Shown here: positions 1-11,347 of the stretch, piece after piece | Layout: the number at the start of each line of letters is the position of its first letter | How positions within the stretch are numbered: the stretch's first letter is position 1 | Assembly (NCBI RefSeq): GCF_022835675.1 | Contig: NZ_BQUT01000005.1 | Location: 555,390-619,389 of the forward strand | Reading direction: 5' to 3' | DNA from: Companilactobacillus sp. RD055328 | GTDB lineage: Bacteria; Bacillota; Bacilli; Lactobacillales; Lactobacillaceae | Length of the DNA stretch: 64,000 nt | The notes under the pieces: generated by a model | The model's input: only the letters and a program-made list of their open reading frames with translations | Databases searched by the model: none | Told to the model about the DNA's origin: nothing | Position numbers and translations under genes: made by a program

Positions 1-725
1 CCTTTTTGCGTCATGATGTTACAGATGTACACAACCTCGGCCTTAGTTTCACAAACGGCCTTACCTAAATTGTCTATCATCAAATTAGGTAGCACACTTG
101 TAAATAAGCTACCCGGTCCTAATACGACAACATCAGCATCTAGAATCGATTGAACAACAGGTTCCACCGCTGTTGGTTTTTGATTTATATCATCTGTTTC
201 AGTAACCCAAATACGTTTGATTTTTTTATCAGCAGCTGTGATTTCACTTTCGCCAGCTAAGATTGTCCCATCCATAAATTCAGCATTTAAAGTCAAGCCA
301 CGATTAGATGCAGGATAAACATGTCCATCAACTTTCATCATGTTTGAAAGAACTTGAACCGCACCAAAAATATCACCATAAATTTCTGATAACGCTGCAA
401 TTACAAAGTTACCAATCGCATGTCCAGCAAAGAACGTATCTTTTGAATCAAAACGATACTGAAAAACATCTAATTCTTCTTTTGGTAAGTCAGATAGTGA
501 TGTCAACACATTACGGATATCTCCAGGTGGCACAACATTGATATAGTCACGAATAATTCCTGAAGATCCACCATCATCTGCAACTGTAACAATTGCTGTT
601 ACGTCTGCATTTTTTTCTTTCAAACTCTTAATAACGACTGGTAATCCAGTTCCTCCACCAATCACAACAACCTTAGGTCGACGGCCTTTAACAACTCTTA
701 TAGTTTTATTAAATTGTGTAGGCAT
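1..725 (-). CDS. yvcK: Gluconeogenesis factor YvcK/CofD-like protein, 3' end cut by window edge
   Basis: The N-terminal about 241 residues are present; the C-terminus lies beyond base 1. The reading frame starts at ATG 725-723, three bases after the rapZ stop, with a G-rich Shine-Dalgarno inside the rapZ end. Near the N-terminus there is a Rossmann-type glycine motif (VIGGGTG) followed by VADDGGSSG and GDIRNVL, hallmarks of the YvcK/CofD fold. In Firmicutes YvcK is a UDP-sugar-binding cytosolic protein needed for growth on gluconeogenic carbon and for cell-wall/morphology control. It forms one transcription unit with upstream rapZ; the usual third gene, whiA, would lie outside the window. Family assignment is firm; physiological role here is inferred from the family. 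Confidence 0.93.
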   Translation of the reverse strand, partial: MPTQFNKTIRVVKGRRPKVVVIGGGTGLPVVIKSLKEKNADVTAIVTVADDGGSSGIIRDYINVVPPGDIRNVLTSLSDLPKEELDVFQYRFDSKDTFFAGHAIGNFVIAALSEIYGDIFGAVQVLSNMMKVDGHVYPASNRGLTLNAEFMDGTILAGESEITAADKKIKRIWVTETDDINQKPTAVEPVVQSILDADVVVLGPGSLFTSVLPNLMIDNLGKAVCETKAEVVYICNIMTQK

Positions 726-728
726 AGC

Positions 729-1616
729 TTAGTGCCCCCCATTTTGAGACTTCTCTTTGTCACGATGAATCACATCGACTTGATAATCATTCATTAGGTC
801 CTTGGCAATTCGTTCAGCAATAGCAACTGAACGGTGTTGTCCACCAGTACAGCCAATAGCAATCGTCAAACTCGACTTACCTTCTTTTACGTATCCAGGA
901 ATAATTGATTTTAATAGTTCAATATATTTATCATAGAAATCTTGAGTAGCCTTGTTATCAAATACATAATCTGCTACTGGTGCATCTAGTCCTGTTTGAT
1001 GTTTTAATTCTGGAATGTAAAAAGGATTAGGTAAGAAACGTACGTCCATCACATTATCAGCATCGATTGGAATACCGTATTTAAATCCAAAAGACATAAC
1101 TTCAATTCGGAATAGATCACTCTTTTCACCTTTAAAATACTCAATAATTCTCTCGCGAAGTTGTCGAGTATTAGTATCAGTTGTATCCACGACAAAGTCA
1201 GAACTGTTCTTAATATCTTCTAACATTTGGCGTTCTTTTTTCACACCGTCTAATAAACGTCCGCCATCAACTGCAAGCGGATGTGCACGACGTGTTTCTT
1301 TATATCTTGAAACTAGTTCTTCATCAGAAGCATCTAAGAACATGATTTTTGTCTTCACGTTTTCTGTTGAACGAAGTTCCGTAATCATAGAAATAATTGT
1401 TTCATAAAATCCTCGTGAACGAAGATCAACTACTAAAGCGACCTTATCAACATTTCCAGATTCTTTAACCAGTTCCCAAAACTTAGTAAATAATGCCGGT
1501 GGCATATTATCAACGCAGAAATAACCTAAATCTTCTAAAGAACGCATAGCAACAGTCTTACCTGCACCACTCATTCCAGTTACAATAACAAGTTTAATTT
1601 CGTCCAAATCTGTCAC
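729..1616 (-). CDS. rapZ: RNase adapter protein RapZ (YvcJ), P-loop nucleotide-binding protein
   Basis: A 295-residue protein with Walker A GMSGAGKT at residues 14-21 and the family motif [14 protein letters not shown] near residue 255-268, matching the usual length of about 290. RapZ/YvcJ binds nucleotides and, in Gram-negatives, guides RNase E to small RNAs; in Bacillus YvcJ is a GTPase linked to competence, so the RNA role here is only by homology. The first codon given is GTG; a TTG three codons later (1607) is better spaced from AGGTGA and may be the real start. It is the first gene of the rapZ-yvcK unit, with its own promoter-like sequence upstream. Confidence 0.93.
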   Translation of the reverse strand: MTDLDEIKLVIVTGMSGAGKTVAMRSLEDLGYFCVDNMPPALFTKFWELVKESGNVDKVALVVDLRSRGFYETIISMITELRSTENVKTKIMFLDASDEELVSRYKETRRAHPLAVDGGRLLDGVKKERQMLEDIKNSSDFVVDTTDTNTRQLRERIIEYFKGEKSDLFRIEVMSFGFKYGIPIDADNVMDVRFLPNPFYIPELKHQTGLDAPVADYVFDNKATQDFYDKYIELLKSIIPGYVKEGKSSLTIAIGCTGGQHRSVAIAERIAKDLMNDYQVDVIHRDKEKSQNGGH

Positions 1617-1643
1617 CTACTACTCTCTTTTTATACTTCATCT

Positions 1644-1652
1644 ATTATAACA
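1644..1652 (-). promoter_or_regulatory. Candidate extended -10 promoter of rapZ-yvcK
   Basis: Reading the minus strand, TGTTATAAT occurs about 30 bases before the rapZ start, a good extended -10 (TG-N-TATAAT). No good -35 is seen at 17 bases, which is tolerated by extended -10 promoters. It lies just after the uvrA terminator, where a new promoter is needed. Confidence 0.45.
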
Positions 1653-1681
1653 TTCCTGGTGTTTCATTTCTTGGATAAAAG

Positions 1682-1712
1682 AAAAAGGATGATTACATCA
1701 TCCTTTTTTTGT
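1682..1712 (-). terminator. Intrinsic terminator of uvrBA
   Basis: A hairpin with arms AAGGATGAT/ATCATCCTT and flanking A/T runs; on the minus strand it ends in a T run. The uvrA stop codon TGA is inside the left arm. Confidence 0.85.
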
Positions 1713-4544
1713 TAATTTCTTATCACGTTCCATTACTGGTTTTAAATATTGACCAGTATATGACTCTTTAACTTCAGCAATTTTTTCCGGAGTTCCTGTA
1801 GCGATAACTTGTCCGCCACCTTCTCCACCTTCAGGGCCTAAATCGATAATCCAGTCGGCTGATTTAATAACATCTAAGTTATGTTCAATAACAACAACCG
1901 TGTTACCTTCATCAACTAATCTTTGAAGAACCACTAACAAGCGACCAATATCATCAGTATGTAGTCCAGTTGTTGGTTCATCTAGAATATATAAGTTCTT
2001 TCCACGTGAACTCTTATATAGTTCGGAAGCAAGTTTCATACGTTGTGCTTCTCCACCAGATAGAGTTGTAGCAGATTGTCCCAAGCTCACATATCCCAAA
2101 CCAACATCAACAATGGTTGCTAACTTACGATGAATCTTTGGAATGTTTTCAAAGAATTCTAATGCATCTGAAATTGTAAGATCAAGAATTTCGGCAATGT
2201 TTTTGCCTTTATATGTAACTTCTAGTGTTTCCGAATTATATCTTGTACCGTGGCAGATTTCACATGGCACATAAACATCTGGCAAGAAGTTCATTTCGAT
2301 TTTGATAATTCCGTCACCTTTACAAGCTTCACATCGACCGCCTTTGACATTAAAGGAGAATCTTCCTTTTTTGTAACCTCTAAGCTTAGCTTCATTAGTT
2401 TGAGCAAAAAGATCACGTACATCATCAAAGACACTTGTATAAGTGGCAGGATTACTTCTTGGAGTACGTCCAATTGGACTTTGATCAATATTAATTAATT
2501 TATCAATATTCTCATAACCAGAAATACTCTTATATTTACCAGGTTTTCTGGAATTATTATTTAATTTTTGTGCCAATGCTCGTTGAAGTATCATATTTAC
2601 TAACGTTGACTTACCAGAACCTGATACACCAGTAACAGCTGTGAATTTACCTAGTGGGAATTCAGCTTTTATATTTTTTAAGTTGTTTTCTGAGGCTCCG
2701 GTAATTCTAACTTTATCACCAGTTCCTTTACGTCGCTTTTCTGGAACTGGTATGAATTTTTTGCCAGATAGATATTGACCAGTTAGCGAATTCTTATTCT
2801 TCTTCACTTCTGACGGAGTTCCGGCAGCCATAATTTCACCACCAAGGTTCCCAGCGCCTGGTCCAACATCAATTAGATAATCTGCAGCATTCATCGTATC
2901 TTCATCATGTTCAACAACTACTAGTGTATTACCTAAATCGCGCATTTTTTTCAACGAAGTTATTAGTCGATCATTATCACGTTGATGCAACCCAATTGAC
3001 GGTTCATCAAGAATATATAAAACTCCTGATAGGTTAGAACCAATTTGTGTTGCTAACCGAATACGCTGTGCTTCTCCACCAGATAACGTTCCTGCCGATC
3101 GTGATAGATTCAAATATTCCAAACCAACATTTTGTAAGAAAGCTAGTCGATCTGTAACTTCTTTTAAGATAGGTTTTGCTATAACAGTATTTTGTTCTGA
3201 TAAATGAACATCATTAAAGAACTTCAAACTATCTTTAATTGGCAAATCAGAAGCTTCTGCAATATCTGAATCTTCAATTTTTACGGCTAAGGCTTTTTCA
3301 TTTAGTCGTTTACCATGACAAGTCTGACAAACAAGTTCAGTCATGTATTTCTTCATTGTTTCTCTAGTGAATTCACTATTTGTTTCTTTATAACGTCGTT
3401 CAATATTAGGAATAATTCCTTCAAACTCGACTTCCACATCACGAACACCACCGAAGTCATTTTCGTAGTGGAAGTGGAATTGTTTACCATCAGAACCGTA
3501 AAGTATAGTTTCTTGTTGCTTCTTAGGTAATTTATTGAATGGCTTATCCATATAAATCTTGAATTCTGCAGCCGCTTGTTCTAGCATCTGTGGATAATAA
3601 TTTGAGCTGATTGGATTCCAAGGAGCAATAGCCCCTTGGCGCAATGTTAGAGTTGGATCTGGAATAACTAAGTCTATATCCACTTCTAAACGCATACCAA
3701 GACCATCACAATCAGAACATGCTCCAAAAGGTGCATTAAATGAAAATAGTCTAGGTTCTAATTCACCAACTGTAAAACCACAGATTGGGCAGGCATAATG
3801 TTCAGAAAAAATCATTGGCTCTTGTCCAATAACATCAATAGTGACATAGCCACCTGATAATCGAAGGGCTGCTTCCATTGAATCAAATAAACGTGATCTC
3901 ACGTCGTCTTTGATCACAATTCTATCAACCACAACATCAATATCGTGTTTCTTATTCTTATCCAATTCAATGTCAGAATTAACTTCCATTACTTCACCGT
4001 CAACTCTAATACGCACGTAACCTTGCTTTTGAATTTGTTCAAAAGCTTTTTTATGTTGACCTTTTTTACCGCGAACAACAGGTGACATTATTTGAAGTTT
4101 AGTTTTTTCATCTAATGCAAGTACCGTATCAACCATCTGTTCAACAGATTGGCTAGTAATCACTGTCCCATCATTCGGACAGATAGGTGTACCCACGCGA
4201 GCCCAAAGTAACCGTAAGTAATCATTAATTTCTGTGATTGTACCTACAGTTGAACGTGGATTTTTAGATGTTGTTTTTTGGTCAATTGAAATAGCTGGAC
4301 TCAATCCTTCAATTGAATCTACATCTGGTTTATCCATTTGACCTAAGAATTGACGTGCATAAGCTGACAAACTCTCAACATAGCGTCTTTGCCCCTCGGC
4401 ATATAAAGTATCAAAAGCAAGTGAACTTTTACCTGAGCCAGACAAACCAGTCATAACAACTAACTTATCACGTGGAATTGTCACATCAATATCTTTTAAA
4501 TTATGAGCTCTAGCTCCTTTAATAACTATTTTGTCATTTGCCAT
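1698..4544 (-). CDS. uvrA: Excinuclease ABC subunit A (UvrA)
   Basis: A 948-residue protein of the standard UvrA length. It has two ABC ATPase halves: the first Walker A is GLSGSGKS at residues 33-40, the second GVSGSGKS in the middle, each with an LSGGEAQR signature. Zinc-finger Cys pairs are visible in CPICGF/CSDCDG and in [14 protein letters not shown]. UvrA dimers scan DNA for bulky damage and load UvrB in nucleotide excision repair. It follows uvrB by three bases, so both are made from one mRNA, probably under LexA control through the box at 6635-6648. No defects seen. Confidence 0.98.
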   Translation of the reverse strand: MANDKIVIKGARAHNLKDIDVTIPRDKLVVMTGLSGSGKSSLAFDTLYAEGQRRYVESLSAYARQFLGQMDKPDVDSIEGLSPAISIDQKTTSKNPRSTVGTITEINDYLRLLWARVGTPICPNDGTVITSQSVEQMVDTVLALDEKTKLQIMSPVVRGKKGQHKKAFEQIQKQGYVRIRVDGEVMEVNSDIELDKNKKHDIDVVVDRIVIKDDVRSRLFDSMEAALRLSGGYVTIDVIGQEPMIFSEHYACPICGFTVGELEPRLFSFNAPFGACSDCDGLGMRLEVDIDLVIPDPTLTLRQGAIAPWNPISSNYYPQMLEQAAAEFKIYMDKPFNKLPKKQQETILYGSDGKQFHFHYENDFGGVRDVEVEFEGIIPNIERRYKETNSEFTRETMKKYMTELVCQTCHGKRLNEKALAVKIEDSDIAEASDLPIKDSLKFFNDVHLSEQNTVIAKPILKEVTDRLAFLQNVGLEYLNLSRSAGTLSGGEAQRIRLATQIGSNLSGVLYILDEPSIGLHQRDNDRLITSLKKMRDLGNTLVVVEHDEDTMNAADYLIDVGPGAGNLGGEIMAAGTPSEVKKNKNSLTGQYLSGKKFIPVPEKRRKGTGDKVRITGASENNLKNIKAEFPLGKFTAVTGVSGSGKSTLVNMILQRALAQKLNNNSRKPGKYKSISGYENIDKLINIDQSPIGRTPRSNPATYTSVFDDVRDLFAQTNEAKLRGYKKGRFSFNVKGGRCEACKGDGIIKIEMNFLPDVYVPCEICHGTRYNSETLEVTYKGKNIAEILDLTISDALEFFENIPKIHRKLATIVDVGLGYVSLGQSATTLSGGEAQRMKLASELYKSSRGKNLYILDEPTTGLHTDDIGRLLVVLQRLVDEGNTVVVIEHNLDVIKSADWIIDLGPEGGEGGGQVIATGTPEKIAEVKESYTGQYLKPVMERDKKLTKKG

Positions 4545-4547
4545 TTA

Positions 4548-6551
4548 TTAAATATCCGCCTTTAATTCTAAAATCGTGTCTCTCAAGTTAGCAGCAGCTT
4601 CGAAATCAAGTTTTTTAGCTGCATTCTCCATTTGTATATTCAATTGTTCAACCAATTCAAGTTTTTCTTGTTTGGACATGTTTTCAAAGTCTAAATCGTC
4701 TTCAACTATCTGTTCACCAGTAACGTTTTCAACTTTGGTAATAGCTGATATAGCGTCACGAATTGGTTTAATAATCGTAGTTGGCGTAATTCCATGATCT
4801 TCATTATATTTAGTCTGCACATTTCGACGGTGTTGCGTTTTGTCCATAGCTCCTTGCATAGAGTCAGTTATTCTATCAGCATACATAATAACTTCACCGT
4901 GCTCATTACGTGCAGCTCGTCCAACAATTTGAATTAATGATCGTTCAGCTCGCAAGAAACCTTCTTTATCAGCATCTAAAATTGCAATTAACGAAACCTC
5001 TGGAACGTCAATCCCTTCACGAAGTAAGTTAATACCAATTAAGACATCGAATTTTCCTAATCGTAAATCACGAATAATCTGTGTACGTTCCAGTGTCTTA
5101 ATGTCACTATGTAAGTACTTAACTTTAATTCCCATATCTTTGAAATAATCCGTTAAGTCTTCGGCCATCTTCTTAGTTAAAGTTGTGACGAATACTCGTT
5201 CATTTTTTTCAACTCGAGTATTAATTTCACCAACCAAGTCATCAATCTGCCCCATAATTGGACGTACTTCAATCTTAGGATCTAAAAGCCCAGTTGGTCG
5301 AATAATTTGTTCAACAACTTCTGGCACTCGTTCTAATTCATAAGGTCCGGGAGTTGCTGAAACATAAAGAATTTGATTAACATGTTCTTCAAACTCTTCT
5401 AGCCTTAATGGTCGGTTGTCTAAAGCGCTTGGTAAACGGAACCCATAATCTACAAGCATTTGTTTACGTGCGCGATCTCCGTTATACATCCCTCTAATTT
5501 GTGGCATAGTAACGTGAGATTCATCAATCATGATATTAAAATCATCAGGGAAGAAATCGAGTAATGTATAAGGAGGTTCACCCTCACTACGTCCTTCCAT
5601 ATGGCGAGAATAATTCTCAATCCCACTGGTATAACCCATTTCCTTCATCATTTCGATATCATAATTTGTTCTTTGTTCTAATCGTTGTGCCTCTAATAAC
5701 TTACCTTCTTGATTAAGTTCTGCTAGGCGAGTTTTTAATTCTCCTTTGATACGTTCAATGGCTTTAGCCATTTGTTCATCATTTGTCATAAAGTGAGTAG
5801 CAGGGAAAATTGATATTTGTTCTAACTCACCAATAATTTCACCCGTTAAAGGATCCATTTGTGTGATTTTATCTACTTCATCACCAAAGAATTCAACACG
5901 TAACGCCGAATCATCTCTAGAAGCCGGGAAAATATCAATTACATCACCACGAACACGGAATCGTCCACGTTGAAAATCAATATCGTTTCGTTCAAATTGG
6001 TTATTTACTAGTTCGGTCATCAAACGATTACGACCAATTTCTTGACCAACACGAATTGAAAGAACATTTTCACGATACTCACTAGGATCACCCAGTCCAA
6101 AAATACTAGACACCGAAGCCACCACAACAACATCATTACGTGACAAAAGAGAGCTTGTTGCCGAATGACGTAACTTATCGATTTCATCATTAATACTTGA
6201 GTCTTTTTCAATGTAAGTATCACTTGATGGCACATATGCTTCAGGTTGATAGTAATCATAGTAACTGACGAAATATTCAACAGCATTCTCAGGGAAAAAC
6301 TCTTTAAACTCACCATATAATTGGCCAGCTAAAGTCTTGTTATGTGAAATAATTAATGTAGGCTTATTAAGATTTTGAATGACATTAGCCATTGTAAAAG
6401 TCTTACCAGTACCAGTAGCACCTTCTAAAACTTGTTCTTTTTTACCAGTTTCAAAACCGTCAGTTATCTTGTCAATCGCTTGTCCTTGATCTCCAGCAGG
6501 CTTGTACTTTGATACTAATTTGAACTTATGGTTTGCTTCATAATCTAACAT
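4548..6551 (-). CDS. uvrB: Excinuclease ABC subunit B (UvrB)
   Basis: With the start at ATG 6551, preceded by the strong Shine-Dalgarno GGGGGG five bases upstream, the protein has 667 residues and begins [10 protein letters not shown]; an upstream in-frame start would add 11 residues without a ribosome site. It carries Walker A GATGTGKT at 44-51, the beta-hairpin region [10 protein letters not shown], a helicase C-terminal domain ending in QIVGRAARN, and a C-terminal UVR motif that contacts UvrC. UvrB verifies damage after UvrA loading. First gene of uvrB-uvrA. Confidence 0.98.
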   Translation of the reverse strand: MLDYEANHKFKLVSKYKPAGDQGQAIDKITDGFETGKKEQVLEGATGTGKTFTMANVIQNLNKPTLIISHNKTLAGQLYGEFKEFFPENAVEYFVSYYDYYQPEAYVPSSDTYIEKDSSINDEIDKLRHSATSSLLSRNDVVVVASVSSIFGLGDPSEYRENVLSIRVGQEIGRNRLMTELVNNQFERNDIDFQRGRFRVRGDVIDIFPASRDDSALRVEFFGDEVDKITQMDPLTGEIIGELEQISIFPATHFMTNDEQMAKAIERIKGELKTRLAELNQEGKLLEAQRLEQRTNYDIEMMKEMGYTSGIENYSRHMEGRSEGEPPYTLLDFFPDDFNIMIDESHVTMPQIRGMYNGDRARKQMLVDYGFRLPSALDNRPLRLEEFEEHVNQILYVSATPGPYELERVPEVVEQIIRPTGLLDPKIEVRPIMGQIDDLVGEINTRVEKNERVFVTTLTKKMAEDLTDYFKDMGIKVKYLHSDIKTLERTQIIRDLRLGKFDVLIGINLLREGIDVPEVSLIAILDADKEGFLRAERSLIQIVGRAARNEHGEVIMYADRITDSMQGAMDKTQHRRNVQTKYNEDHGITPTTIIKPIRDAISAITKVENVTGEQIVEDDLDFENMSKQEKLELVEQLNIQMENAAKKLDFEAAANLRDTILELKADI

Positions 6552-6582
6552 TAGTTCCCCCCTTATGATTAAATTTATGTAC

Positions 6583-6627
6583 AAAAAAATGTTGAAATAA
6601 TTTCTTATGAAATCACCTCAACATTTT
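6583..6627 (-). terminator. Long hairpin terminator after pgcA / in front of uvrB
   Basis: On the minus strand AAAATGTTGAGGTGATTTC pairs with GAAATTATTTCAACATTTT around an ATAA loop: a continuous 19-bp stem allowing three G-T pairs, followed by a T run. It should end the phosphoglucomutase transcript. Because it sits between a LexA-like box and uvrB, it could also act as an attenuator of uvrBA. Confidence 0.8.
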
Positions 6628-6634
6628 ACCACTA

Positions 6635-6648
6635 CGAACATATTTTCG
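6635..6648 (-). promoter_or_regulatory. Imperfect LexA (SOS) box upstream of uvrBA
   Basis: CGAACATATTTTCG matches the Firmicutes LexA consensus CGAACATATGTTCG at 13 of 14 positions (the right half-site has TTTC for GTTC). uvrBA is a known LexA target in Bacillus. The box lies upstream of the 6583-6627 hairpin. Confidence 0.6.
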
Positions 6649-6656
6649 CCATTAAT

Positions 6657-8378
6657 TTACTTTGTCCAATTACCAATCTCTTTGACATATTCTGCCAACT
6701 TATTACTACTTGCTTCTTCACTACTATCAGTAACTCCGATATAGAATTTAATCTTAGGTTCTGTACCTGAAGGTCGAATTGCAATCCAAGTTTCATCATC
6801 AAGAATATATTTCAAAACATCAGCTTGTGGTAATTCAATCTCTTCTTCACCACTCTCAGTTTTAGCGATTCTTGTTTGATAATCCATAGTTTTAACAACT
6901 TTATGCCCCGCAATTTCAGAGAATCCTTTTTCACGGAAATTAGTCATCAAGTCAGCCATAATCTTCTTACCATCAACACCTTCAAATTCTTCAGAAAGAG
7001 TTTTTTCTTGGTAATAGCCATACTTGTTGTATAAGTCTAACAATCCATCATACATTGTTTTGCCTTGAGATTTATAAAAGGCAGAGACTTCTGCTAACAA
7101 TAATGATGCTTGCATAGCGTCCTTGTCACGGACAAATCCCTTAACTAAGTAACCGTAACTTTCTTCAAAACCAAATAGGAATTCATGTGAATTAGTATCT
7201 TCAAAATCTTGAATCATTTCAGCAATGTACTTGAATCCTGTTAGGACATCAAACATTTCTAACCCATAACTCTTAACAATCTTAGTTGCTAATTCAGTTG
7301 AAACAATTGATTTAATAACTGCACCGTTTTCAGGAAGTTTGTTGTTTTCTTTCATTGAATGCAAGATATATTCAATTAAGACACTGGCAATTTGGTTACC
7401 AGTCATCAATTGATAGTCACCACTTGGCAAACGCACGGCAGCTCCTAGGCGGTCAGCATCAGGATCAGTTGCAATTAGGACGTCTGCATTTTCGTCTTTA
7501 CCTTGAGCGATTGCCATATCAAATGCTTGAGTAAATTCAGGATTTGGGAATGGCACTGTGGCAAATTCTGGATCTAAAATAGCTTGTTTATCAACCATTG
7601 AAATCTCATTGAATCCTTGATTAGCAAACATTCTTGGTGCTATCACTTTACCTGTTCCGTGAAGTGGTGAATATACTAATCTCAAGTCAGAACCTTCTTG
7701 ATCAACTAAATTTTGATCAACCGTAACAGTTGCTAAATTCTTAAGATAAATTTGGTCAATATCTTCACCTATTAGTGTAACCAGACCAGATTCACGTAGT
7801 TCTTCAATGTCCTTAACTTCAATTGCAAATAAGTCAGAATTCTTACGAACATAATCAGTAATAATATCTGATTCTTTTGGTGGCATTTGTCCACCATCTT
7901 CACCGTAAATTTTGAATCCGTTATATTGTTTTGGATTGTGGCTAGCAGTAATCATAATACCTGCATAAGCATTCAATTCACGAACTGCAAATGACAATTC
8001 TGGTGTTGGTCGTAAACTATCAAATAGGAATGATTTAATTCCGTGTGCTCCAAGAACTTTTGCTGACTCAACAGCAAATAATTGTGAGTTATAGCGTGAA
8101 TCAAAACTAATTGCCACTCCGCGACTCTTAGTATCTTCATCAAGTGTATCCATTAAGCCTGCAAGACCTGATGCAGCCTGGCGGACAGTATAAATGTTCA
8201 TAGCATTAATACCAGGGCCCATTAAGCCACGCATACCCGCTGTTCCAAATTCCATTGGCGCGTAAAAAGCTTCTTCAGCTTTTTTGTCATCTTTTTTTAA
8301 TTCATTTAATTTAAATTTTAAGTCTAAATCGAGATTAGGGTACTCTTCCCAAATTTTTAAGTTATCTTCCCAGCTCAT
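6657..8378 (-). CDS. pgcA: Alpha-phosphoglucomutase/phosphomannomutase
   Basis: The start at ATG 8378 is chosen because GGAGG lies six bases upstream; this gives 573 residues starting MSWEDN. The catalytic phosphoserine motif TASHNP has its Ser at residue 146, the metal-binding loop is DPDADRLG, and the C-terminal phosphate-binding loop is RPSGTEPKIKFY, all diagnostic of the alpha-D-phosphohexomutase superfamily. It interconverts glucose-6-phosphate and glucose-1-phosphate, supplying UDP-glucose for envelope polymers. It appears to be a single-gene unit with the terminator at 6583-6627. The PgcA/Pgm subfamily rather than GlmM is indicated by length and by the N-terminal extension. Confidence 0.93.
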   Translation of the reverse strand: MSWEDNLKIWEEYPNLDLDLKFKLNELKKDDKKAEEAFYAPMEFGTAGMRGLMGPGINAMNIYTVRQAASGLAGLMDTLDEDTKSRGVAISFDSRYNSQLFAVESAKVLGAHGIKSFLFDSLRPTPELSFAVRELNAYAGIMITASHNPKQYNGFKIYGEDGGQMPPKESDIITDYVRKNSDLFAIEVKDIEELRESGLVTLIGEDIDQIYLKNLATVTVDQNLVDQEGSDLRLVYSPLHGTGKVIAPRMFANQGFNEISMVDKQAILDPEFATVPFPNPEFTQAFDMAIAQGKDENADVLIATDPDADRLGAAVRLPSGDYQLMTGNQIASVLIEYILHSMKENNKLPENGAVIKSIVSTELATKIVKSYGLEMFDVLTGFKYIAEMIQDFEDTNSHEFLFGFEESYGYLVKGFVRDKDAMQASLLLAEVSAFYKSQGKTMYDGLLDLYNKYGYYQEKTLSEEFEGVDGKKIMADLMTNFREKGFSEIAGHKVVKTMDYQTRIAKTESGEEEIELPQADVLKYILDDETWIAIRPSGTEPKIKFYIGVTDSSEEASSNKLAEYVKEIGNWTK

Positions 8379-8476
8379 AATAGCCTCCAATTGTTGTTCT
8401 TAACTCTTATATATTACCGTATTATAAGAAAAAACTCGAATTATCTTTAAAAATACGTAAGGAATACCCTATAAAA

Positions 8477-8506
8477 AAAGTACTTCTGATAACTCAGAAG
8501 TACTTT
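8477..8506 (-). terminator. Intrinsic terminator after trxB
   Basis: Perfect 13-bp arms AAAGTACTTCTGA/TCAGAAGTACTTT around a four-base loop, followed by a T run on the minus strand, just past the trxB stop. Confidence 0.9.
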
Positions 8507-8509
8507 AGA

Positions 8510-9433
8510 TTAGTCTGTTAATGTTTGAATATAATTGAATGCTTCTTGTCCAGCAATACCACCATCACCAACAGCAGTAGTGATTTGACGTAATTCTTTC
8601 TTACGAACATCCCCAATTGCATAAACACCAGGAATATTTGTTTCCATTTTAATGTTAGTATCAATCCAACCTTCATCATCAAGAATTCCCAAGTCTTTAA
8701 ATGGCTCTGTCAGTGGTTGAATACCAACATAAATGAAAGCTCCCGCAGCAGGTATCACATGTTCTTCACCGGTATTTTTATCGCGATATTTCAATCCGGT
8801 AACTTCGTTTCCGTCACCCATAATTTCTTCGGTTTGAGCATCCCAAACGAATTTGATTTTATCATTTTTAAATGCACGGTCTTGTAATATCTTTTGCGCA
8901 CGTAATTGATCACGTCTGTGTACAATAGTAACTGATTTAGCCATTTGTGTTAGATATACACCTTCTTCAACGGCAGAATCTCCACCACCAACAACTACTA
9001 CATCTTGGTCTTTAAAGAACGCCCCATCACAAACCGCACAGTAAGATACTCCACGTCCAGAATATTCATCTTCACCGTGGACTCCAATTTTCTTATACTC
9101 TGAACCAGTAGCGATAATTACTACATGTGCTTCATAAGTATCTTCATCAGTTTTCACAATACGCTTGTCGCCATCTACTTCAATAGAAGCTACAGATCCG
9201 TATAAGAATTCTGCACCAAAGCGAGTTGATGAAGAAAACATCTTTTCACTTAGTTCTGGTCCCATAATCGAATCAAAACCAGGATAGTTTTCAACTTCAG
9301 CAGTATTATTCATTTGACCACCATAAATTCCACGGTCCAAGATTCCTACTGATAAGTTAGCTCTAGAAGCATATAGCGCAGCTGTCAATCCACCAGGACC
9401 TGCACCGATAACCATTACATCGAATTTTTTCAT
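8510..9433 (-). CDS. trxB: Thioredoxin reductase
   Basis: Starting at ATG 9433 (GGGGAT eight bases upstream) the protein has 307 residues, the family norm. It shows the FAD-binding GAGPGG at 10-15, the redox-active CAVC at 132-135 followed by DG, an NADPH-binding GGGDSAVEEG, and the C-terminal FAD motif AIGDVR. It reduces thioredoxin with NADPH in the cytosol. It is the last gene of hprK-lgt-gpsA-trxB, with 28 or more bases to gpsA. It fits functionally with the Spx-type thiol stress regulator elsewhere in the window. Confidence 0.97.
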   Translation of the reverse strand: MKKFDVMVIGAGPGGLTAALYASRANLSVGILDRGIYGGQMNNTAEVENYPGFDSIMGPELSEKMFSSSTRFGAEFLYGSVASIEVDGDKRIVKTDEDTYEAHVVIIATGSEYKKIGVHGEDEYSGRGVSYCAVCDGAFFKDQDVVVVGGGDSAVEEGVYLTQMAKSVTIVHRRDQLRAQKILQDRAFKNDKIKFVWDAQTEEIMGDGNEVTGLKYRDKNTGEEHVIPAAGAFIYVGIQPLTEPFKDLGILDDEGWIDTNIKMETNIPGVYAIGDVRKKELRQITTAVGDGGIAGQEAFNYIQTLTD

Positions 9434-9512
9434 GTTTAGTAATCCCCAGTTCTTTACATATTTACAATTCATTATCCTAAACAACTTTTATCAAATTGTC
9501 CAAGAATCTGTC

Positions 9513-10526
9513 TTACTCCATTTCAGAGCGTCCAGAACGACCCATTAATTTCTTAATCACATCGTCTACTTGCATATTTCCGTAGACTACTTGATAAATT
9601 GCATTAGTAATTGGCATATCCACATTTTGTTTCTCAGCTAATTCAAAAGCTGCCTTACATGTAGCAACCCCTTCAACGACCATTCCCATATTCTCTAAAA
9701 TGTCGTTAACTTTTTCACCTTTACCCAAGGCGTTACCGAAGCGCCAATTTCTTGAATTAACACTAGTACAAGTAACTATTAAATCTCCAACACCTGATAA
9801 CCCACTGAAGGTAAGAGGATTAGCACCCATTGCTATTCCCAAACGAGTAATTTCTGCTAAACCTCGTGTTATAAGTGCAGCTTTAGTGTTATCACCATAT
9901 CCTAAACCATGTAAAGTACCCGCTCCAATCGCTATAACGTTCTTAAGCGCTGCACCCATTTCTACACCAATCACGTCTTCATTTGTATAAAGACGGAAAT
10001 AATCATTCATGAATACTTGTTGAACATACTCAGCTTTGTCAACTTGAGTAGATGCGGCTGCTAACGTTGTAATATCTTTATTTGCCACATCTTCAGCATG
10101 ACTAGGTCCAGATAAAACAACAATCCCACTGCGATTTTCTTCCGGAACCACTTCTGCCAATACTTCAGAAATACGTTCGTATGTCCCTTGTTCTAGCCCT
10201 TTAGATGCAGTAACTAGAATTGGACTAGCATTAGTTTCATTCAAGATAACTGCTAATTTCTTAGCAACTTCTCTTATTACCTGTGTAGGTATAACAAATA
10301 ATACAATATCAACATCCTTAACTGCTTCTTTTAGGTCAGTAGTGGCTGTTAATTTTTCATTGATTGAAAATTCTGGTAGGTAGTGTTTATTTGTATGTTC
10401 ATTATTAATTTCATCAACACATTGTTGATTATTTCCATATAATTTAACCTCGTGGTTATTTCCAACTAATAAGTTAGCTAAAATTGTACCCCAAGATCCG
10501 GCTCCTAATACGGCTACTTTTGCCAT
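9513..10526 (-). CDS. gpsA: Glycerol-3-phosphate dehydrogenase [NAD(P)+]
   Basis: A 337-residue protein with the Rossmann motif GAGSWGT at residues 8-14, the GPSHAEDV segment and the substrate/catalytic region MGAALKNVIAIGAG. GpsA reduces dihydroxyacetone phosphate to sn-glycerol-3-phosphate, the backbone for phospholipids and for glycerol-phosphate teichoic acids. It sits 11 bases after lgt and is co-transcribed with it; both serve membrane biogenesis, since Lgt uses phosphatidylglycerol as donor. No anomalies. Confidence 0.97.
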   Translation of the reverse strand: MAKVAVLGAGSWGTILANLLVGNNHEVKLYGNNQQCVDEINNEHTNKHYLPEFSINEKLTATTDLKEAVKDVDIVLFVIPTQVIREVAKKLAVILNETNASPILVTASKGLEQGTYERISEVLAEVVPEENRSGIVVLSGPSHAEDVANKDITTLAAASTQVDKAEYVQQVFMNDYFRLYTNEDVIGVEMGAALKNVIAIGAGTLHGLGYGDNTKAALITRGLAEITRLGIAMGANPLTFSGLSGVGDLIVTCTSVNSRNWRFGNALGKGEKVNDILENMGMVVEGVATCKAAFELAEKQNVDMPITNAIYQVVYGNMQVDDVIKKLMGRSGRSEME

Positions 10527-10537
10527 GATAATATCTC

Positions 10538-11347
10538 CTATTTAAGATTATATAGTGGTAATTTTTGTGTGCGATGACGATAAATCATAATTCCTATTGC
10601 ACCAAAGAATAGAACAACTGATAACAATTGTGAGACTCTAAAGACTCCAAATATGTATAAGCTATCAGTACGCATTCCTTCTATGAAGAATCTTCCGAAA
10701 GCATACCAAGTAACGTAGCTTAAAATAATGTCACCTTGTTTAAACAATCCACGTTGACGAATTATTAATATAATAACTAGTCCTATTAAATTCCAAACTG
10801 ATTCATACAAGAATGTTGGTTGGCGATACTGCCCACTAATTAACATCTGATTAATCACAAAATCAGGTAAATGCAGACTGATTAAAAAATGATGTGAAGT
10901 TACTGCACCAAAAGCTTCTTGATTCATGAAGTTACCCCAGCGACCGATAATTTGACCGAGCATCACTGAAGGTGCCGCAATATCCAGCATTTTCCAAGGT
11001 GAAATTTGATTACGACGACAGAATATTATTACTACAGCTAAAGCTGCTAATAATCCTCCGTATATAGCAATTCCACCATGCCATATTTTAATTATTTCTT
11101 CTGGATGACTCAAATAAAATGGAAGTTCAAACAAGACATAGTATAATCTTGCTCCGATTAGTGCAAATGGTGCTATCCAAAGTACCATATCAATTATTTT
11201 TTCGGAATCAATATTTTGTTTTTGTGCTTCATTCATTGCCCACATTACACCTAAAAAAGCCCCGGTGGCAATTATTAATCCATACCAATGAATTTGTAAT
11301 CCACCAAAGCTAAAAGCAATTGGGTTCAAGGTTAATAGTTCTTGCAT
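10538..11347 (-). CDS. lgt: Prolipoprotein diacylglyceryl transferase
   Basis: A 269-residue, very hydrophobic protein with about seven membrane segments. The Lgt signature [13 protein letters not shown] lies near the middle, and the N-terminus has the typical [13 protein letters not shown]. Lgt moves a diacylglyceryl group from phosphatidylglycerol onto the lipobox cysteine of prolipoproteins, such as PstS encoded downstream in this window. Its ATG overlaps the hprK stop codon (TAATG), implying translational coupling in hprK-lgt-gpsA-trxB, an order common in lactobacilli. Confidence 0.97.
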   Translation of the reverse strand: MQELLTLNPIAFSFGGLQIHWYGLIIATGAFLGVMWAMNEAQKQNIDSEKIIDMVLWIAPFALIGARLYYVLFELPFYLSHPEEIIKIWHGGIAIYGGLLAALAVVIIFCRRNQISPWKMLDIAAPSVMLGQIIGRWGNFMNQEAFGAVTSHHFLISLHLPDFVINQMLISGQYRQPTFLYESVWNLIGLVIILIIRQRGLFKQGDIILSYVTWYAFGRFFIEGMRTDSLYIFGVFRVSQLLSVVLFFGAIGIMIYRHRTQKLPLYNLK

